A DNA stretch of 64,000 nucleotides from Deuterostichococcus epilithicus (Eukaryota; Chlorophyta; Trebouxiophyceae; Prasiolales; Stichococcaceae), in assembly GCA_033439295.1 (NCBI GenBank), contig JAVTLE010000001.1, forward strand, positions 1,054,001 to 1,118,000. The letters run 5' to 3'. Under the pieces are notes generated by a model. The model made no database searches. It saw only the letters and a list, made by a program, of their open reading frames with translations, and was not told the DNA's origin. Position 1 is the stretch's first letter; each line of letters opens with the position of its first letter. Made by a program: the position numbers and the translations under genes. Shown piece by piece: positions 12,287 to 23,956 of the stretch.

Positions 12287-12849
12287 GTCAGCGGACTGAC
12301 CTGTGGCAGTTCCAGCTCGCGTGAGCAGGGACCTGCGGCCCAGATTCTTTCGAGTCTGCCGGAATGCGCCCCAACCTTGCTTCGGGAGGCACGTGCACCA
12401 GCTTTGTGTAGTTTGCATGATCGAGACTGGGCGAGCTAGGATCGCAAGGTGGCCTGCGCTGTGTGCTGCTGTAGGAATACAATCGAACGAGTCAAGTGCA
12501 AGTGCTTGTTGAAGCACGCACTGCAAACTGTGATTCTTCTGAAATGGCCATTTCTTTCCGTCGCCTGCACACAATGCGGAGGTTTGCATGGTTTGGACCA
12601 GCGTTTCTAAGTCAAATAGAAGTTCCACGTCGCACGCCGCCACAAACAGCAAACCTACATTCAGCTGCAGCTTGATCCGGTGTGGTTTGGCTGAATTCAG
12701 AAGCTCACTCTGGATCGCCATCACTTCCGGAACAGGCACTTGACGACAGAGGCCGTCTGCAGAGCTGCAGAGGTCAACGACATCTGCTGGTAGATTGGTT
12801 TCATCACTAAAGCGTGTCGCGAATCCATTCGTCATCATGTAACACAGTC
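12287..12849. promoter_or_regulatory. Divergent intergenic region between the unnamed gene and the TBC gene
   Basis: These 563 bp separate two outward-facing start codons and probably contain both promoters. The minus strand stays open up to 12,838, but composition and lack of motifs argue against coding. I see no clear TATA box or repeated element. Confidence 0.45.
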
Positions 12850-15800
12850 ATGGGGGACGACACGCAGCGCAGCCAGCACCTGCAGAGAGCCCTGAACGGC
12901 CTGCGCCAGCTGTCTACATCTCTGCGCTCGTTCAGCGGCAGCCTGGGCACTGTACACCCGGCTCACGGGCAGCTTGGCAGCGAGGCGAGCAGCAGCGCCG
13001 CTGTTGCGGCCGACCATGATGCGCATACACGCAGCAGCAGCCGCTGCAGCGAGTACAACGGTCAGGTGGGGCCTTCAAACGGACGTGCATTGCTTCTGTG
13101 ACCGTTGCTAGTCCGGAATCAATTGGCAATGGTCCCCCTCACACTGCCTCCATCGGGCAACCTGCCCCAGGTGGAGCGATTTCGGCAGGAGCTGCGGCAG
13201 GGGCGCCGCATTGACATGGCCAACCTGAGGGCCTTCGCCTTTCACGGCATCCCGGACAAAGGCTGCATGCGGTCGACGGCGTGGAAGGTGCGGTAGCACC
13301 GCGGCTTCAAGCATCACAGAATGGTAATGTGATGCCTGGTAATCCGGACCCTCAAGTTGGTCCAATGCGCAGTCGACCGGGTAGCCAGGGTCTCCTCGGC
13401 CGCATATTGTGGCAAGCTGACTTCAGCCTGGCAACCCTGTGCAGCTGCTGCTGGGCTACCTGCCACCAGACCAGAGGCAGTGGGAGACCACACTCCAGAG
13501 CAAGCGTGCCGAGTATGCCCGCTTCTGCAAGGTGTGCACCGTGCCAGCGGCAGTGCTGGACAGCTCGCGACCTGCGATTACGACCATCGCGCAAGTCAGT
13601 GTCACTTGTTGAATGCCGCTTCGTTCCTCCGGCTGATGCTGAACACTGATGCCCTTGCCACAGGACCTGATCATAAACCCTAGTGGAATCGGGGCCACGG
13701 GCCGTGGCAGTAGCAATGCGAATGGGAAGGCAGAGGAGGTGATCATTCGTTCGCAAGCCTCATGCACCTCCCGCAGCAAGAGATAAATCCCCAAGTGCCC
13801 TGTCTGCAACGCCGCCATTGCCACTTTTGCTGCCATCGTGACTTTTCAGCCAGTAGTTGAGCGCCGTGCTGAGGCAGGCATCAGCGTGCATTGTCTCCAG
13901 GACGCCTTGCCAGATCCGCTAGCGCAGTCGGGCTGGGCCCTAGACGTCAGCCGCGACGACCACCCCCTCAGCACGGCCACCGGCAGCAGGTGGCGGGAGT
14001 TTTTCAAGGTCTGTAGACGTTCGAGGCGTGCGCCCCCTGCATCGCGCCGCTGCGGCCGGGCCACCGGCATGCCGCAGCTCCTGGGCACTGCTGACCATGG
14101 GCTTTGGCGTCCTGTCACGGCACGCCGGGATGCCCTGCTGCCGGTCGGGCCTCCGACGCCGGCGCCACCGGGTCGACGCCATGTCTGGTGCCCCGGTCCA
14201 CATGTGAGCCCGGCCGCACCGGAGGATAGTTTGCTTCAGTTTTATTCCATGGCTGGACAGGACAACGAGGTTTTGGAGCAGATCGACAGGGACGTGAAGC
14301 GCACCCACCCTGACATGCACTTCTTCAGCGGGGACGACCCCTCCGCCGTCGCCCACCGCCAGGTGCGCGCCGACTGACACCGCCTCTGCGCCTGCACGCC
14401 GTCGCGCAGCCGGGGGCGGCCGGCTGCCCCCTGGCGTCTGCGGTGGCGCCAGCCCGAACCCCACACCCCGGCGCGCCTGGCGCATCATCGTGCGCACTGG
14501 CTCTTGCCCGCCCAGATCGTCGATCCTGCAGGTCGGGTCGTCGCACACTGACGTGCGCGGTGTCTGACGCGCGTCCAGGACATGTGCCGCGCGCTCTTCA
14601 TCTTTGCGAAGCTCAACCCGGGGCTGACGTACGTGCAAGGCATGAACGAGCTGTATGCGCCGCTGTACTGGCTCTGCCGCCACGATTGTGGCGCGGAGGG
14701 CTCGGAGCACGCAGGTGACCTGTGTGAGATATTGCCGTGCTGGCACCACTGACCTATCACACTGAAACGCCGCAGCAACTACAATGCTGCCAGCAACCTC
14801 CTGCCGTGCAGGAATTGATGTTGTGCAACACATGCCTCCGGCACTGATGTCAGGCCCACCCGCTGTTAAACTCCTCAGCACGGTTGTCAGCACCACTTTC
14901 TTTCCTCCGGATGCAGAGGCAGATGCCTGGTACTGCTTTGTGGACCTCATCAGCGACTTCAGGGACCACTTCTGCAAGCAGCTGGTGCGGGTCGCTGTGC
15001 TGTAGTTCGTGCGGCGCACCGGCCGCGCTGCTGGATGCCGTTCATCGAGGTCGAAGGTGCCGGACAGCCGACAGGGCTGCACGGCAAACCCTCGACATCT
15101 GCAACTGCTTCGCATCCGAGAACACTCTGTTTTGTGAAGATGTCACTGCTCATTGATTTTCCGAAATGCAGGACAACAGCACCATGGGCATCAAGGCGAC
15201 ACTGTCGCGCCTCAATGCCGCGCTCAAGGCGCACGACCGGGAACTGTGGTACCACCTGGATGTCAAAAACCAGGCGCGCTGAATGTGCCTCGTTGATGTC
15301 CCAAGCGCTGGCACCGACACTGCCTGCGCACGAAGCATTGGGAGCTGTGGGTACTGCCTGGATGTCAAAACCAGGCGCTCTCAAAACACGCTGGTTGCCG
15401 CCAGAGCTCCATGTCATACTCCTGCCTGGCGCAGCCACTGCGGCCGTGACGCTGCCGCGACCATCTGCAGCGGACGGCAGAGCTCTAGATTGCAAAGCTC
15501 TGTAAGGGTAAACACATCCCAAGAGAAACTGATGCTGATGCAACGCGGCGCAGCGGGACCACTATTGTCAGGCCCTGTCAGTACCACGCCCCCGCTTGTA
15601 CGACCTCTGCAAAGGCCGGAACGCTTCATGCCGAGTGCTCTCAAAGGCATGGCCGCAAGGTCCAGCTGCCGCCGTTGCTGGTTCTCCGCTGCGGCTGCCA
15701 CTGCCGCCAGCCATCGCGCCAATGTGCTTCGTCCTTGCTGCGCCGCAGGTCAATCCGCAATTCTACGCCTTCAGGTGGATCACGCTGCTGCTGACGCAGG

Positions 15801-16331
15801 AGTTCAGCTTCCCGGACGTCATGCGGCTGTGGGTGAGACCCTGCATCAATTGGATCTGTGCTTTGCAAGTCATACGTGTATGCTTCGACGCCTGCCCTGA
15901 AGGGTGATGCGTGCCCAACTTGCAAGGTTTGCAGAAGTGAGCTCGCCATCCAATATTGATCGACCTGCATTCGAGTTGCAGTGTAGCTTGAAATTATGTG
16001 GATCTTCTCGCGCAGGACACGCTGCTTGCCGACCCAGCGGGTCGCGCCGACTGCCTGCTGCGCTTGTGCATCGCGATGCTGACGCACATGCGGCAGGAGC
16101 TCCTGGCGGTGGGTTCTGACGAAGCATGTCGATGCCTCTTGGCGCCCTGTCCTGCTGTTGAGGAGTGTATCGATGCATGCACTGCATGCACTCCCGACGC
16201 AAAACGGTGATTACCCGATTTGCTTGAATGTGCAGGGCGACTTCGCCTCGAATCTCAAACTTCTGCAAAACTTCCCGTCGGTGGACGTGCATGTCGTGCT
16301 GCAGAGGGCTGAAGTGCTCGGCCCCCTGTAG
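12850..16331 (+). CDS. TBC1D13: TBC-domain Rab GTPase-activating protein, TBC1D13-like
   Basis: TBC proteins speed GTP hydrolysis by Rab GTPases in membrane trafficking. Twelve exons join in phase: 12850-13065, 13171-13287, 13445-13531, 13664-13738, 13928-14008, 14261-14362, 14579-14714, 14917-14984, 15172-15273, 15749-15832, 16016-16108 and 16236-16331. The order of segments matches TBC1D13: FAFHGIPDKGCMRSTAWK, LLLGYLPPDQRQWE, DNEVLEQIDRDVKRTHPDM, FAKLNPGLTYVQGMNELYAP (the catalytic YVQGMNE region), VNPQFYAFRWITLLLTQEF and FASNLKLLQNFPS. The catalytic IPxxxR finger appears weak: IPDKGCMR followed by STAW, typical of the first TBC helix. Intron 9 starts with GC rather than GT (15274). A ghost copy of the end of exon 9 lies inside that intron. 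The first exon is poorly conserved, so the start is the least certain part. Confidence 0.93.
15344..15382 (+). repeat. Decayed copy of the TBC exon 9 end in intron 9
   Basis: The segment resembles 15243-15280 at an offset of 102 bp. Both contain CTGGATGTCAAAA followed by ACCAGGCGC. The copied part includes the GC donor of intron 9. The copy lies inside intron 9 and is not part of the protein. Confidence 0.8.
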
Positions 16332-16963
16332 CTTGGCGCAAGGCAATATGATGCTTGTTCCGGAAGCTGCTTTGTTCTGGACTCGCTTGTTCCGGCAGTT
16401 GCGGTTGCAGGATTAACTGTGTTTGGTCTCATATGATTCCCTTTGCTGCGTAGAAAGGAAATCTCTTAAATGATGTTTCGGGGAGTGGCAGCGGCAGTGG
16501 TGGTGAGGAGATTCCCTTGTAACAATGAAGAGCAAGAGGGAGGCTATGCACTGTGAAGATGCCTTGGAAGGGCCAGAAGTGCAGTGTGAGTGGCTCAGCT
16601 TTGACGGCTTACGGTACAGCAAATCAGTACAGCAAGACTGTCAGGGCATTCGGCTGCAAGCGTTTGCAGCCCTCGGCGGCATCGTCAATTCTCGGAACCA
16701 GATGTCAATGCGCTCGAGTCCGTTCCAACTCTGGGATCAGGTACAGACAGCCTGTCTAAAGTTCGGGAACCGGTTCCCTCTCAAACGAAACGACAGAGAT
16801 GTAGTGGGGCTGCTGGGGAGAGGGGGGTTTGCAGGTCGCGCTGCTGCTCGCGTTGGCCCTCGCGGGCTGAGCGCGCGCATTCGCGTCCCAAAAATGGCGG
16901 CGCCGCCCCGCCCCAGCGGCGACGGCGCCTCCTGCCGAATGGAGCTGCAGCGCTAGGAAGCGT
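16332..16963. other. Convergent intergenic region between TBC and PsbO genes
   Basis: These 632 bp lie between two stop codons facing each other. No exon, RNA gene or clear repeat is visible. The sequence should contain both 3' untranslated regions and cleavage sites. Confidence 0.5.
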
Positions 16964-19289
16964 CTACGACAGCTGGCCGTACCAGAGGCCAGTGATCTTG
17001 ACGTCCTTGGGCGCCTTGGAGCCCAGGTCTGTGTCGGACGGCTGGATGGACTCAAACACGCCCGCGATCTCGTTGGTCTCCGGGTCGACCTGCATGTGTG
17101 GTATGCGGCAGGGCTCAGGACGACTGCGAAGCTCCTCACTGACTGTGACTGCCTTTGGACGCTGCCTGCAGGGCGACTGAACTGGGCGCAGGCGCCGCCA
17201 GCTGCACGGCCGCCAGGCTGCGGGCAGCGCGTCACCGCAGGAGCCCCTATGCTTGGCCGGCGTCCCCAAATGCATCATCGCAGCGTGTACCAGGAAAGAA
17301 AGCTTGAGGCGCCAGAGGTGGGAGGGGGTACCTTGGCGACGGAGAACACGATCTGGCCCTTCAGCGGCTTGGTGGACTTGTTGTTCTCCTTGGCCAGCTC
17401 CTCTGCGTCGGAGCGGCCCGGCAGCGCGACTGCGTTGTCATAGCCAGTGGAGCCACCACGGCCCTGCGCAGCGTACGGTGCGAGAGGATCAGGAACGCCG
17501 TGCGTGGCGCGGCTGCCGAACCGAGCTGCCGATGGCATGGCATGCTGAGCCATTGTGAGGCAGATGACATCAGGGCTGGCGGCCACAGGGTCAGACGCCG
17601 CATCACCGCGCAGCATCAGGCAGCCGGCGTACTGCCGCACCGACCGGCGCAGCTTCGGCTGCTGGACCGCCCGGCCGGAGACGCGCCACCCCAGGTGCCT
17701 GCCGGACTCGTCGCTGTGCATGCCCGGAGGGTGAGGCCGGCAGGCGGAGGAAAACCGGAAGCAGGAAGTGTCAAGGAAAGATGGGCACCTTGGGGTCCAG
17801 GAAGGAGGAGCCGCGGTACGAGGGCACCATGAAGTCGCCGCCAAAGCCGTCCAGCGAGCCCTTGGCTGCGAGCTCCTTAATGGTGAACAGGAACGGCACC
17901 CGCTCGCCTCCCGGCAGCTGCACAGGCACAGGAGGCGGTGAACATCGGCGCCTGTCACAAGAGTCCCGGATGAGTCTCCCAAGGGCTTCTGAAAATCCGC
18001 TGCAGTGCGGCCCTTCGAGCTTCAAACTCGCGATGTTACAGCTGCCGTCAGGTCAGCGCTGAGTCGGCCTGGATCATGATGGGCTCATCAATGTCGGCTT
18101 GGTGGGCGGCTAACTCTTTGCTCGGCATGCGGAGCGCCAGGGACACCAAGGGGTTGCAGCGGGGTGCAGGAGCAGCTGACACGATGGCGCACCTGCACGG
18201 TCACGGCGGCGTAGTCGATGCCGTCCTCCTCGACAAAGTCCACGTTGCCGCTGCCGTCAACCTTAAACGAGCCAGAGATCTGCAATTGCAGGGCGCTCGA
18301 CGAGTCAATCGCCGCAGATCATGCACAAGTCCGCCAGCGGCCACGGTGAGGCACGTGTGGGGCGTGCAAGTCAGGTGCACCAGAGCAGCAGCATACGTCA
18401 GGTCACCAACGCGCAGAGAACACATCGCACCTCGTCCAGGGTGTATGTGAGGCGCGTCATCAGCTTTGTGGGCGTGAACTCCGATTCCTGGCCCTTAAAC
18501 TGCGACTCCTCCTTCACCGTGAAGCTGGTGGGCTCCAGGCACAGCTTCTGGATCTTGTAGTTGCCCGCCTTCACATCCTTCAGGTTGGAGGAGCCGCCGT
18601 CGATGACAGGGCAGGTGTTGGCAATGCCAGAGCCCTTAACCTGGAGGTAGGTCAGGCCCTGCAGCTCGTCGTAGGAGATGGCCGACGCGGGCGCCTGCAA
18701 GGGGCGAGGTGAGACGCAGCATCAGCGTTCGCCAGGCAGCCAGCCCCTCCTCGGAACATCCCCTGGTGTGCACCTCCCAACTGAATCTCAGAAAAAGTCC
18801 GTCCAGGCCAGCAGCATCACGCTTGAACGCAGCACGGGCGATGCCTCAGCTCGCTGTGCTGATGCGGATGCTGCGGTGTCCCGGAGACACGCTAGCATGG
18901 TGCAGGTCAGCCAGGGCGAGAACACCCACCGCTGCAATGGCGAGGGCTGCGCCTGCTGCGAGGGCGGCCTTACCGGCGTCCTGGATCGCCTGCTTGAGGC
19001 CGGCTTGGCACACGAGGCGCTGCTGCCTGCTGAGGCTGCACGGGCAGACACAACACAGCTCAGACACCATCGCCGATCACCCTCGTTAAGCTGACTGCAG
19101 GAAGGCGCCATCGCCGCTGATGCAGCGATCCGGCGCCCGGCCTTCTGCACCGCAGCAGGCCCGGCAGCGACCGCATGCCGCTCCGCACCTGAGCGGCCGC
19201 GCAGTCTGCACAAAACCAGTCGACGCGGGCGTCGGCCTCAGGGCCACCTTGCTGCCCAGCGCCATCTTAGAGGCCGTCGACATCGCCAT
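16964..19289 (-). CDS. PSBO: PsbO, oxygen-evolving enhancer protein 1 of photosystem II
   Basis: PsbO is the 33-kDa manganese-stabilising subunit on the lumenal face of photosystem II. Seven exons join in phase and give 314 residues: 19189-19289, 18930-19035, 18431-18694, 18193-18279, 17789-17917, 17332-17463 and 16964-17089. The first two exons encode a bipartite targeting signal: a Ser/Ala-rich stroma part beginning [19 protein letters not shown], then a hydrophobic thylakoid part ([12 protein letters not shown]) ending in an Ala-x-Ala site (PASA). The mature chain starts near [18 protein letters not shown]. Diagnostic segments are [88 protein letters not shown] and [14 protein letters not shown], ending GLWYGQLS. 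The conserved disulfide cysteines are present. No key residue is missing. Confidence 0.98.
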
Positions 19290-19973
19290 AGCGTCTGCTG
19301 GGCTCAGCTGCCGGTCGAGATTGTGGCGAGTGGGTGCGGACGAAGCGGTGTGCGATGGACTTGACTCCTCCAAATCTCGGATAAGAGGGCTAGAGCTTCG
19401 GCCGGAGGATTGCTGGATTCCCGGTCGGGAAATGCATGATGTGCTATTGGAACTAGCGTCCCTGCACCGTCCTCGAAATGTTTGGCGGTGGAAGACGACG
19501 CTGTCCCCGCAGCGATGGAAACGAAGTTCAAAGCGCGAGCGGGTGGGATGCACTCAAGCGGTGGAAGACGAGGCAGAGCTGGTTTGTCACACGGGTGCTG
19601 CATAGAAACGCCATGGGTCAGACAGAAGCAGCTCGTACCAGGTTTGGAGCAGTGATGTCGGAGAGCCAGCTTGCAGCCATCTTGCATCTAGGTACTAAGT
19701 CGCTCTTTGCAGTCCCTACTCACAGAGCTGTCCCCTATCACATCTTCAGATCTGTATTCAGGTCCGTGCATTGGGCCGATTCGCCGAGTCAGTGACAAAT
19801 TTACAAACGTCGTCAGCTCTCGAAAGGCGCTGTAAATCTTGGTCTGCATCCTGCAAGCAGTGTTGACTGGCGTTCTGTATATTTGCAGAGTGAGTCCGCC
19901 GCGTGGCCCACCTCCAAGTCAAAACTTGAGTGTGATCACGTCACTGATTTTATTGATAGTGCCAACAGCCGAA
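19290..19973. promoter_or_regulatory. Upstream region of PsbO
   Basis: These 684 bp lie between the PsbO start and the tRNase Z stop, and must include the PsbO promoter and the 3' untranslated region of tRNase Z. I see no TATA box at the usual distance and no coding exon. Confidence 0.45.
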
Positions 19974-22900
19974 TCAGGAGGTGGGGGCCATCTGCCGACG
20001 CAGCTGGCCTGGCGCCCGCTGCCGTGGCGGCAGCTGACGGCGCTGCACATCTAGCGGCACCTGCTGCTGCTGCTGCTGCTGCTGCTGCGGCGGCGGCGGC
20101 GGCGGCGGCGACATCCTGTCAGGTGACTGCGGCTGGGTCTGCGGCTGGCAGCTCGGCTGCTGCGGCTGAATGTCCACTCGCAGCAGGTCCTGTGCGACGG
20201 CCACCCGCGCCGACTGCGGCGGCACCCCGAACCCCATCCGCGCTTGGTGTGCCAGGTACGCCTGCGCCGTCGGCAGTTCGCTGTCGCGTGAGCATCGACT
20301 CGCGAACCCTTGGAGGTGCAGCTTCACCCCGGTGGAGGCACATGTGCAAAACACCTGTCCTGGAAGGTCGTCTGCGTCCACATCGAGCGCCGAGGTGTAT
20401 CAGAAGATGGAGCTTCGGGATCGAGTCTGCCAGAGTCCGAATATTCAACACGTGCCTGCGTGTTGGTGTTGGCCTCCGAGGCGTCCTCCGAGACGCGGGA
20501 GCTGCCGCCGGTCTTGTACCGCCCGCTGAAGTGCGTGAGCACCAGCCGCTGCGCACGCAGCTGGCCCGCAAATGCGCCCGCCATGGCAGCCGTCGAGTGC
20601 ATCGCAATGACCGCCTTTTGCGCCTCCTCGTTGGAGAAGGTGCACTCGTGCGACAGCAGGTCCGCGTCCGCGCCTGGCCCTGCGGCACCGTGCACTCGTC
20701 AAATCGTTACAGAAGAGGTCAACGTCTGCAATACTACATGACGCTCTTGCGCCAGACCTTCCCATATGTCGAGGGCAAAGGCAATTCCATACTCTGTGCC
20801 TGACCTCGACGTCTGCCTGGCCATGCTTCCGACTGCTTCCGACTGACACTGGGCAGCATGTGCCGTTGCTGGCTTGAGCAGGCCCCTAGGAAGGGCAGCA
20901 CTGGCCATAACCGATCCCGGTCCCTCCAAATGGGTGTGCATGCCCACAGGTGCAGGGGACCAGCCTGGCGCTGGAAGCCCTTGGCAGTCATTAGGAAGAG
21001 CACTCACCCAGGATGGCGGACGAGTTGCAGGTGTCACCCAGCAGCACCACCTTGCGGCCCGGCTGGATTGAGTTTGGCTGCGAGCCGCCCTCCGAGCCGG
21101 GACCCGGCGCCGCATGCTCCTGGAATACGTATCCCCAGCACGGCAGGCGGTGCGCCAGCGGCGCGGCTGTGACGCTGATGCCAGGCCCCGCCTCCAGTCG
21201 CCAGGTCAGGCCAACGAGCGGGTTGTTCGGCGCGCGCGACCCCAGCCGTCGCATGACGGACCCCTCAGCGGCCTGCCACTGGTGGAAAAGGCCTGCCAAG
21301 CCAGGTGGTTCAATATGAGCAAGCATTAGAAGATAACAATTGCACCGTCTGACCTGCTGCAGCACAATGGCAGCTTGGCGACGGTGGCATCGAGTGCATG
21401 CTGCTGCAGATTCTGCCTCAAGTTCGCTCTCATGAAGAGCGAGGTCAGACTCCACTGCGAGACAGTGCAGTCGGCAAAGGCCCTCTGTGTCATTAGCACA
21501 GCGCTGTGAAAGCTGGCTGGCCGTGCTAAGAGCACCGAAACACGACCGCTGCGGCGCACCCATGAGTTGCGGCGGTGGAGCGATGTCCGGCGCCTGCGTG
21601 GCGCAGGTGACGCCGGGCGCAACCTCAACGGGCGGCAGCGCCTCCGCAGGATCCACAGTGTACTCCGTGATGACGATGGGCATGACAGGCTTCGACATGG
21701 TGGCCAGCAGCGCCGCCCGCAGCATCTCCTGGGTGCCTGCGGCACAGCAGAGAGATGTCTGACGTGCAATTTATGTTACGAAGCTTGTGTTGGGTTCAGG
21801 CTGTGGGGTCCGGGATGGTAAAGCAATGCCAGGCAACATGCATGAGCCGGACATGCGCTGAAGAATGTGGAGGGTTGTGAGAGCAATTGAGACCGCACAT
21901 GGTGGCAGAGGCGGCACCGCGACAGGTGCACAAGTGCGAGTGGGCTTCTGACTGACGCGAGCATCGGGCACCTGGCGGGCCGTAGATGCGGACGGTGTCG
22001 GGCCGCTCGACCGCGAGCTCCTGGCACCGGCGGCTGATGGCCCGCAGCAGACCTGGCAGCCCGAAGATGTGGTCGCCGTGCATGTGCGTGATGAACACCC
22101 TGCGCAGGCGGCAGAGTGTCAAGAGTGGCTCCGCCAAACCCTGTGCTATATTCGTACTCCGCCACATACTCGCAGATGCACCCACGCCGTGCTGCTACCT
22201 GTCTGAGTTCTGCACGGAATCGCACGCCGACCCTGCCCCGCATGTTGCTTCAGACCAGTTTTTTGGCTGCCAAACATGGTGGCGGTGGTGCGATAGGTTG
22301 GTGTGACGACTGACACGCATCAGCAGGCTACAAGAACTGCTCACCCCTTGACGAGGATGGGGTCGACGCCCGCCGCCGCCAGCTGGTTGATGGTGCCCTC
22401 GCCGCAGTCCACCAGGAGCGCCGCTTGCGGGCGCAGCAGCATGATGCAAGACACGTTACGGTGCTGCGTCGGAGCGCCCGAAGAGGTGCCGAGCCACTGC
22501 ACCGCCAGACCTGTCGGCGCAAAACACTCTGGCATCGGCTGCTGCTGCCGCTGCTGCTGCTGCTGCTGTCCAGTGGCAGGCGCGACTGCGGAGGGTTGTG
22601 TTGTGGTATGCGGCTCCGCCGCCGCCGCCGCCTCTGCCGATGTTGCCATGGCTGTGAGCGCATCGGCTTCGACTGATGCATGGGCGGCTGCTGGCGGTGC
22701 AGCTGCCACTACTGCAGAACCGACCGCAGCAACCTCACTTGCAGACACCGCCGCCACCGCCTCCGCTGCTGACGGCTGCGCATCTACAGTGGCGGCCGGT
22801 GCCGGGTTTGGCAACGATTCTCCGGCTTCGTGTGCACGGTCCGAGGTGTCGTCCCCGTCACTGGCCGGCGCCGTGCTGGTTGGATGGTCGACAGCCGCGG

Positions 22901-23488
22901 CGGCCTCAGCAGCCTCGTCAGCTTGCGCTGTCGGCCTGCCACTAGCTGCCATAGGTTCGCTCTGCTGCAGCGCGGCATGCATGCGGTCCACAAGCTCCGG
23001 CTTCAGGCCTGCATCGCTGAGGCCCCTGCTGCGCAGCAGGCCTGCCAGCTGGTCCTTTTTCATCGCCCGCAGTGCGCCCTTTGTAGCCTTTGCCGGCACC
23101 TGTGCAGGCGGCACTCACTGCATGACATCACTCTGACATCCACCGCAACAGGGAGCTCCGTCACAAAACAGGCTTCGTCAGGTATTGCAGCTTGTTCTGC
23201 ACCTGTGGCAGGTCGTCAGCTGCGGCCCTGGCAGCAGGCCGGCAGTGCCTGAGCGAGCTGCCGGCGGCTGGCTGGCGGCGGTGGCACAGCTTCTGCCTGT
23301 TGTGCTTGAACTGGCACCTGCGCGAGATAGCGACTCAAGCTGACAGCTGACATCGCTTCAGAAGCGTCTTCCGCAAGCGGGATACTGTCCTTGCCGCACC
23401 TGAGGATGGCGCGCCTCTGTGTCAGGCTGCCAAGGTGCAGCCCGCAGCTGTGAGCCGCATCCGGCCGTCTTAAGAACGGCAGGTCCAT
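19974..23488 (-). CDS. tRNase Z (tRNA 3'-processing endonuclease) with N-terminal SAP motif
   Basis: tRNase Z cuts the 3' trailer from tRNA precursors. Exon 1 (23318-23488) begins [20 protein letters not shown] and could include an organellar signal. Exon 2 (22345-23099) opens with a SAP-like motif, [20 protein letters not shown] followed by KPELVDRM. A long Ala/Pro/Ser/Gln linker with a polyQ run follows, then the start of the metallo-beta-lactamase fold, [20 protein letters not shown]. Exon 3 (21972-22099) carries the metal motif THMHGDH. Later exons carry [40 protein letters not shown] with HSTAAMAG, and [10 protein letters not shown]. One beta-lactamase domain with HxHxDH near its start indicates the short-type enzyme. 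The C-terminal tail is Gln- and Pro-rich, encoded by CTG and CGG repeats. The gene is head-to-head with USB1. Confidence 0.92.
20060..20112. repeat. CTG/CGG trinucleotide repeat coding polyQ and polyP in tRNase Z
   Basis: A run of CTG units passes directly into a run of CGG/GCG units. On the coding minus strand this gives about nine prolines followed by about nine glutamines in the C-terminal tail of tRNase Z. The length is probably variable between strains. Confidence 0.9.
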
Positions 23489-23956
23489 GGCAATGACCGT
23501 GGACTTGAAAGCAAACCCGTGCGATGCTAGTTCCTGCTGCCGCAGAATTTGTCAGCCCAACAGTGTTCAGCCCAACGGTGTGCTGCAGCAAACGATTCCG
23601 CGACAGCCAGTTGCGCCAGCAAATGCTCTGCAGCTCGAGCAATCCCAATCTCCTGCAGAAAGCACCAAGATCATTTGCGGAGCGCAGGAGCGAACACCCA
23701 ACAACACAGGCTTGGCTGCACGTGACGTCATGATTAGCCAGCTCAGCAGGGCATTTGCTTCGAAGATCAGTGTTCGTTGCGATGTCGCGATGCATTGAAA
23801 TGGACGCATGCACATATCTTGACTGCCGGTGACGTTTAATTGGTCCTGCACGCAGAATTGCAAGCGTTACACCGCCTGTGGATAGCTGCTGCTTCTTCGT
23901 TTGATGTATTTGAGGGTGCAGCTGACCTTAGACCTTTCGTGAGGCCTGCATGGCCG
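23489..23956. promoter_or_regulatory. Divergent intergenic region shared by tRNase Z and USB1
   Basis: The 468 bp between the two start codons probably act as a bidirectional promoter. The stretch contains a short direct repeat, CAGCCCAACAGTGTTCAG beside CAGCCCAACGGTGTGCTG (about 23,554-23,586). No exon is evident. Confidence 0.5.

Noticed and set aside
12300-12838. Extension of the unnamed gene's first exon to 12,838
   Set aside because: The frame is open but lower in GC, Cys-rich and without conserved pattern; the ATG at 12286 gives a sensible targeting peptide.
13940-15115. 391-codon open frame on the minus strand
   Set aside because: It overlaps four TBC1D13 exons that have clear homology and phase, so it is an antisense shadow typical of high-GC DNA.
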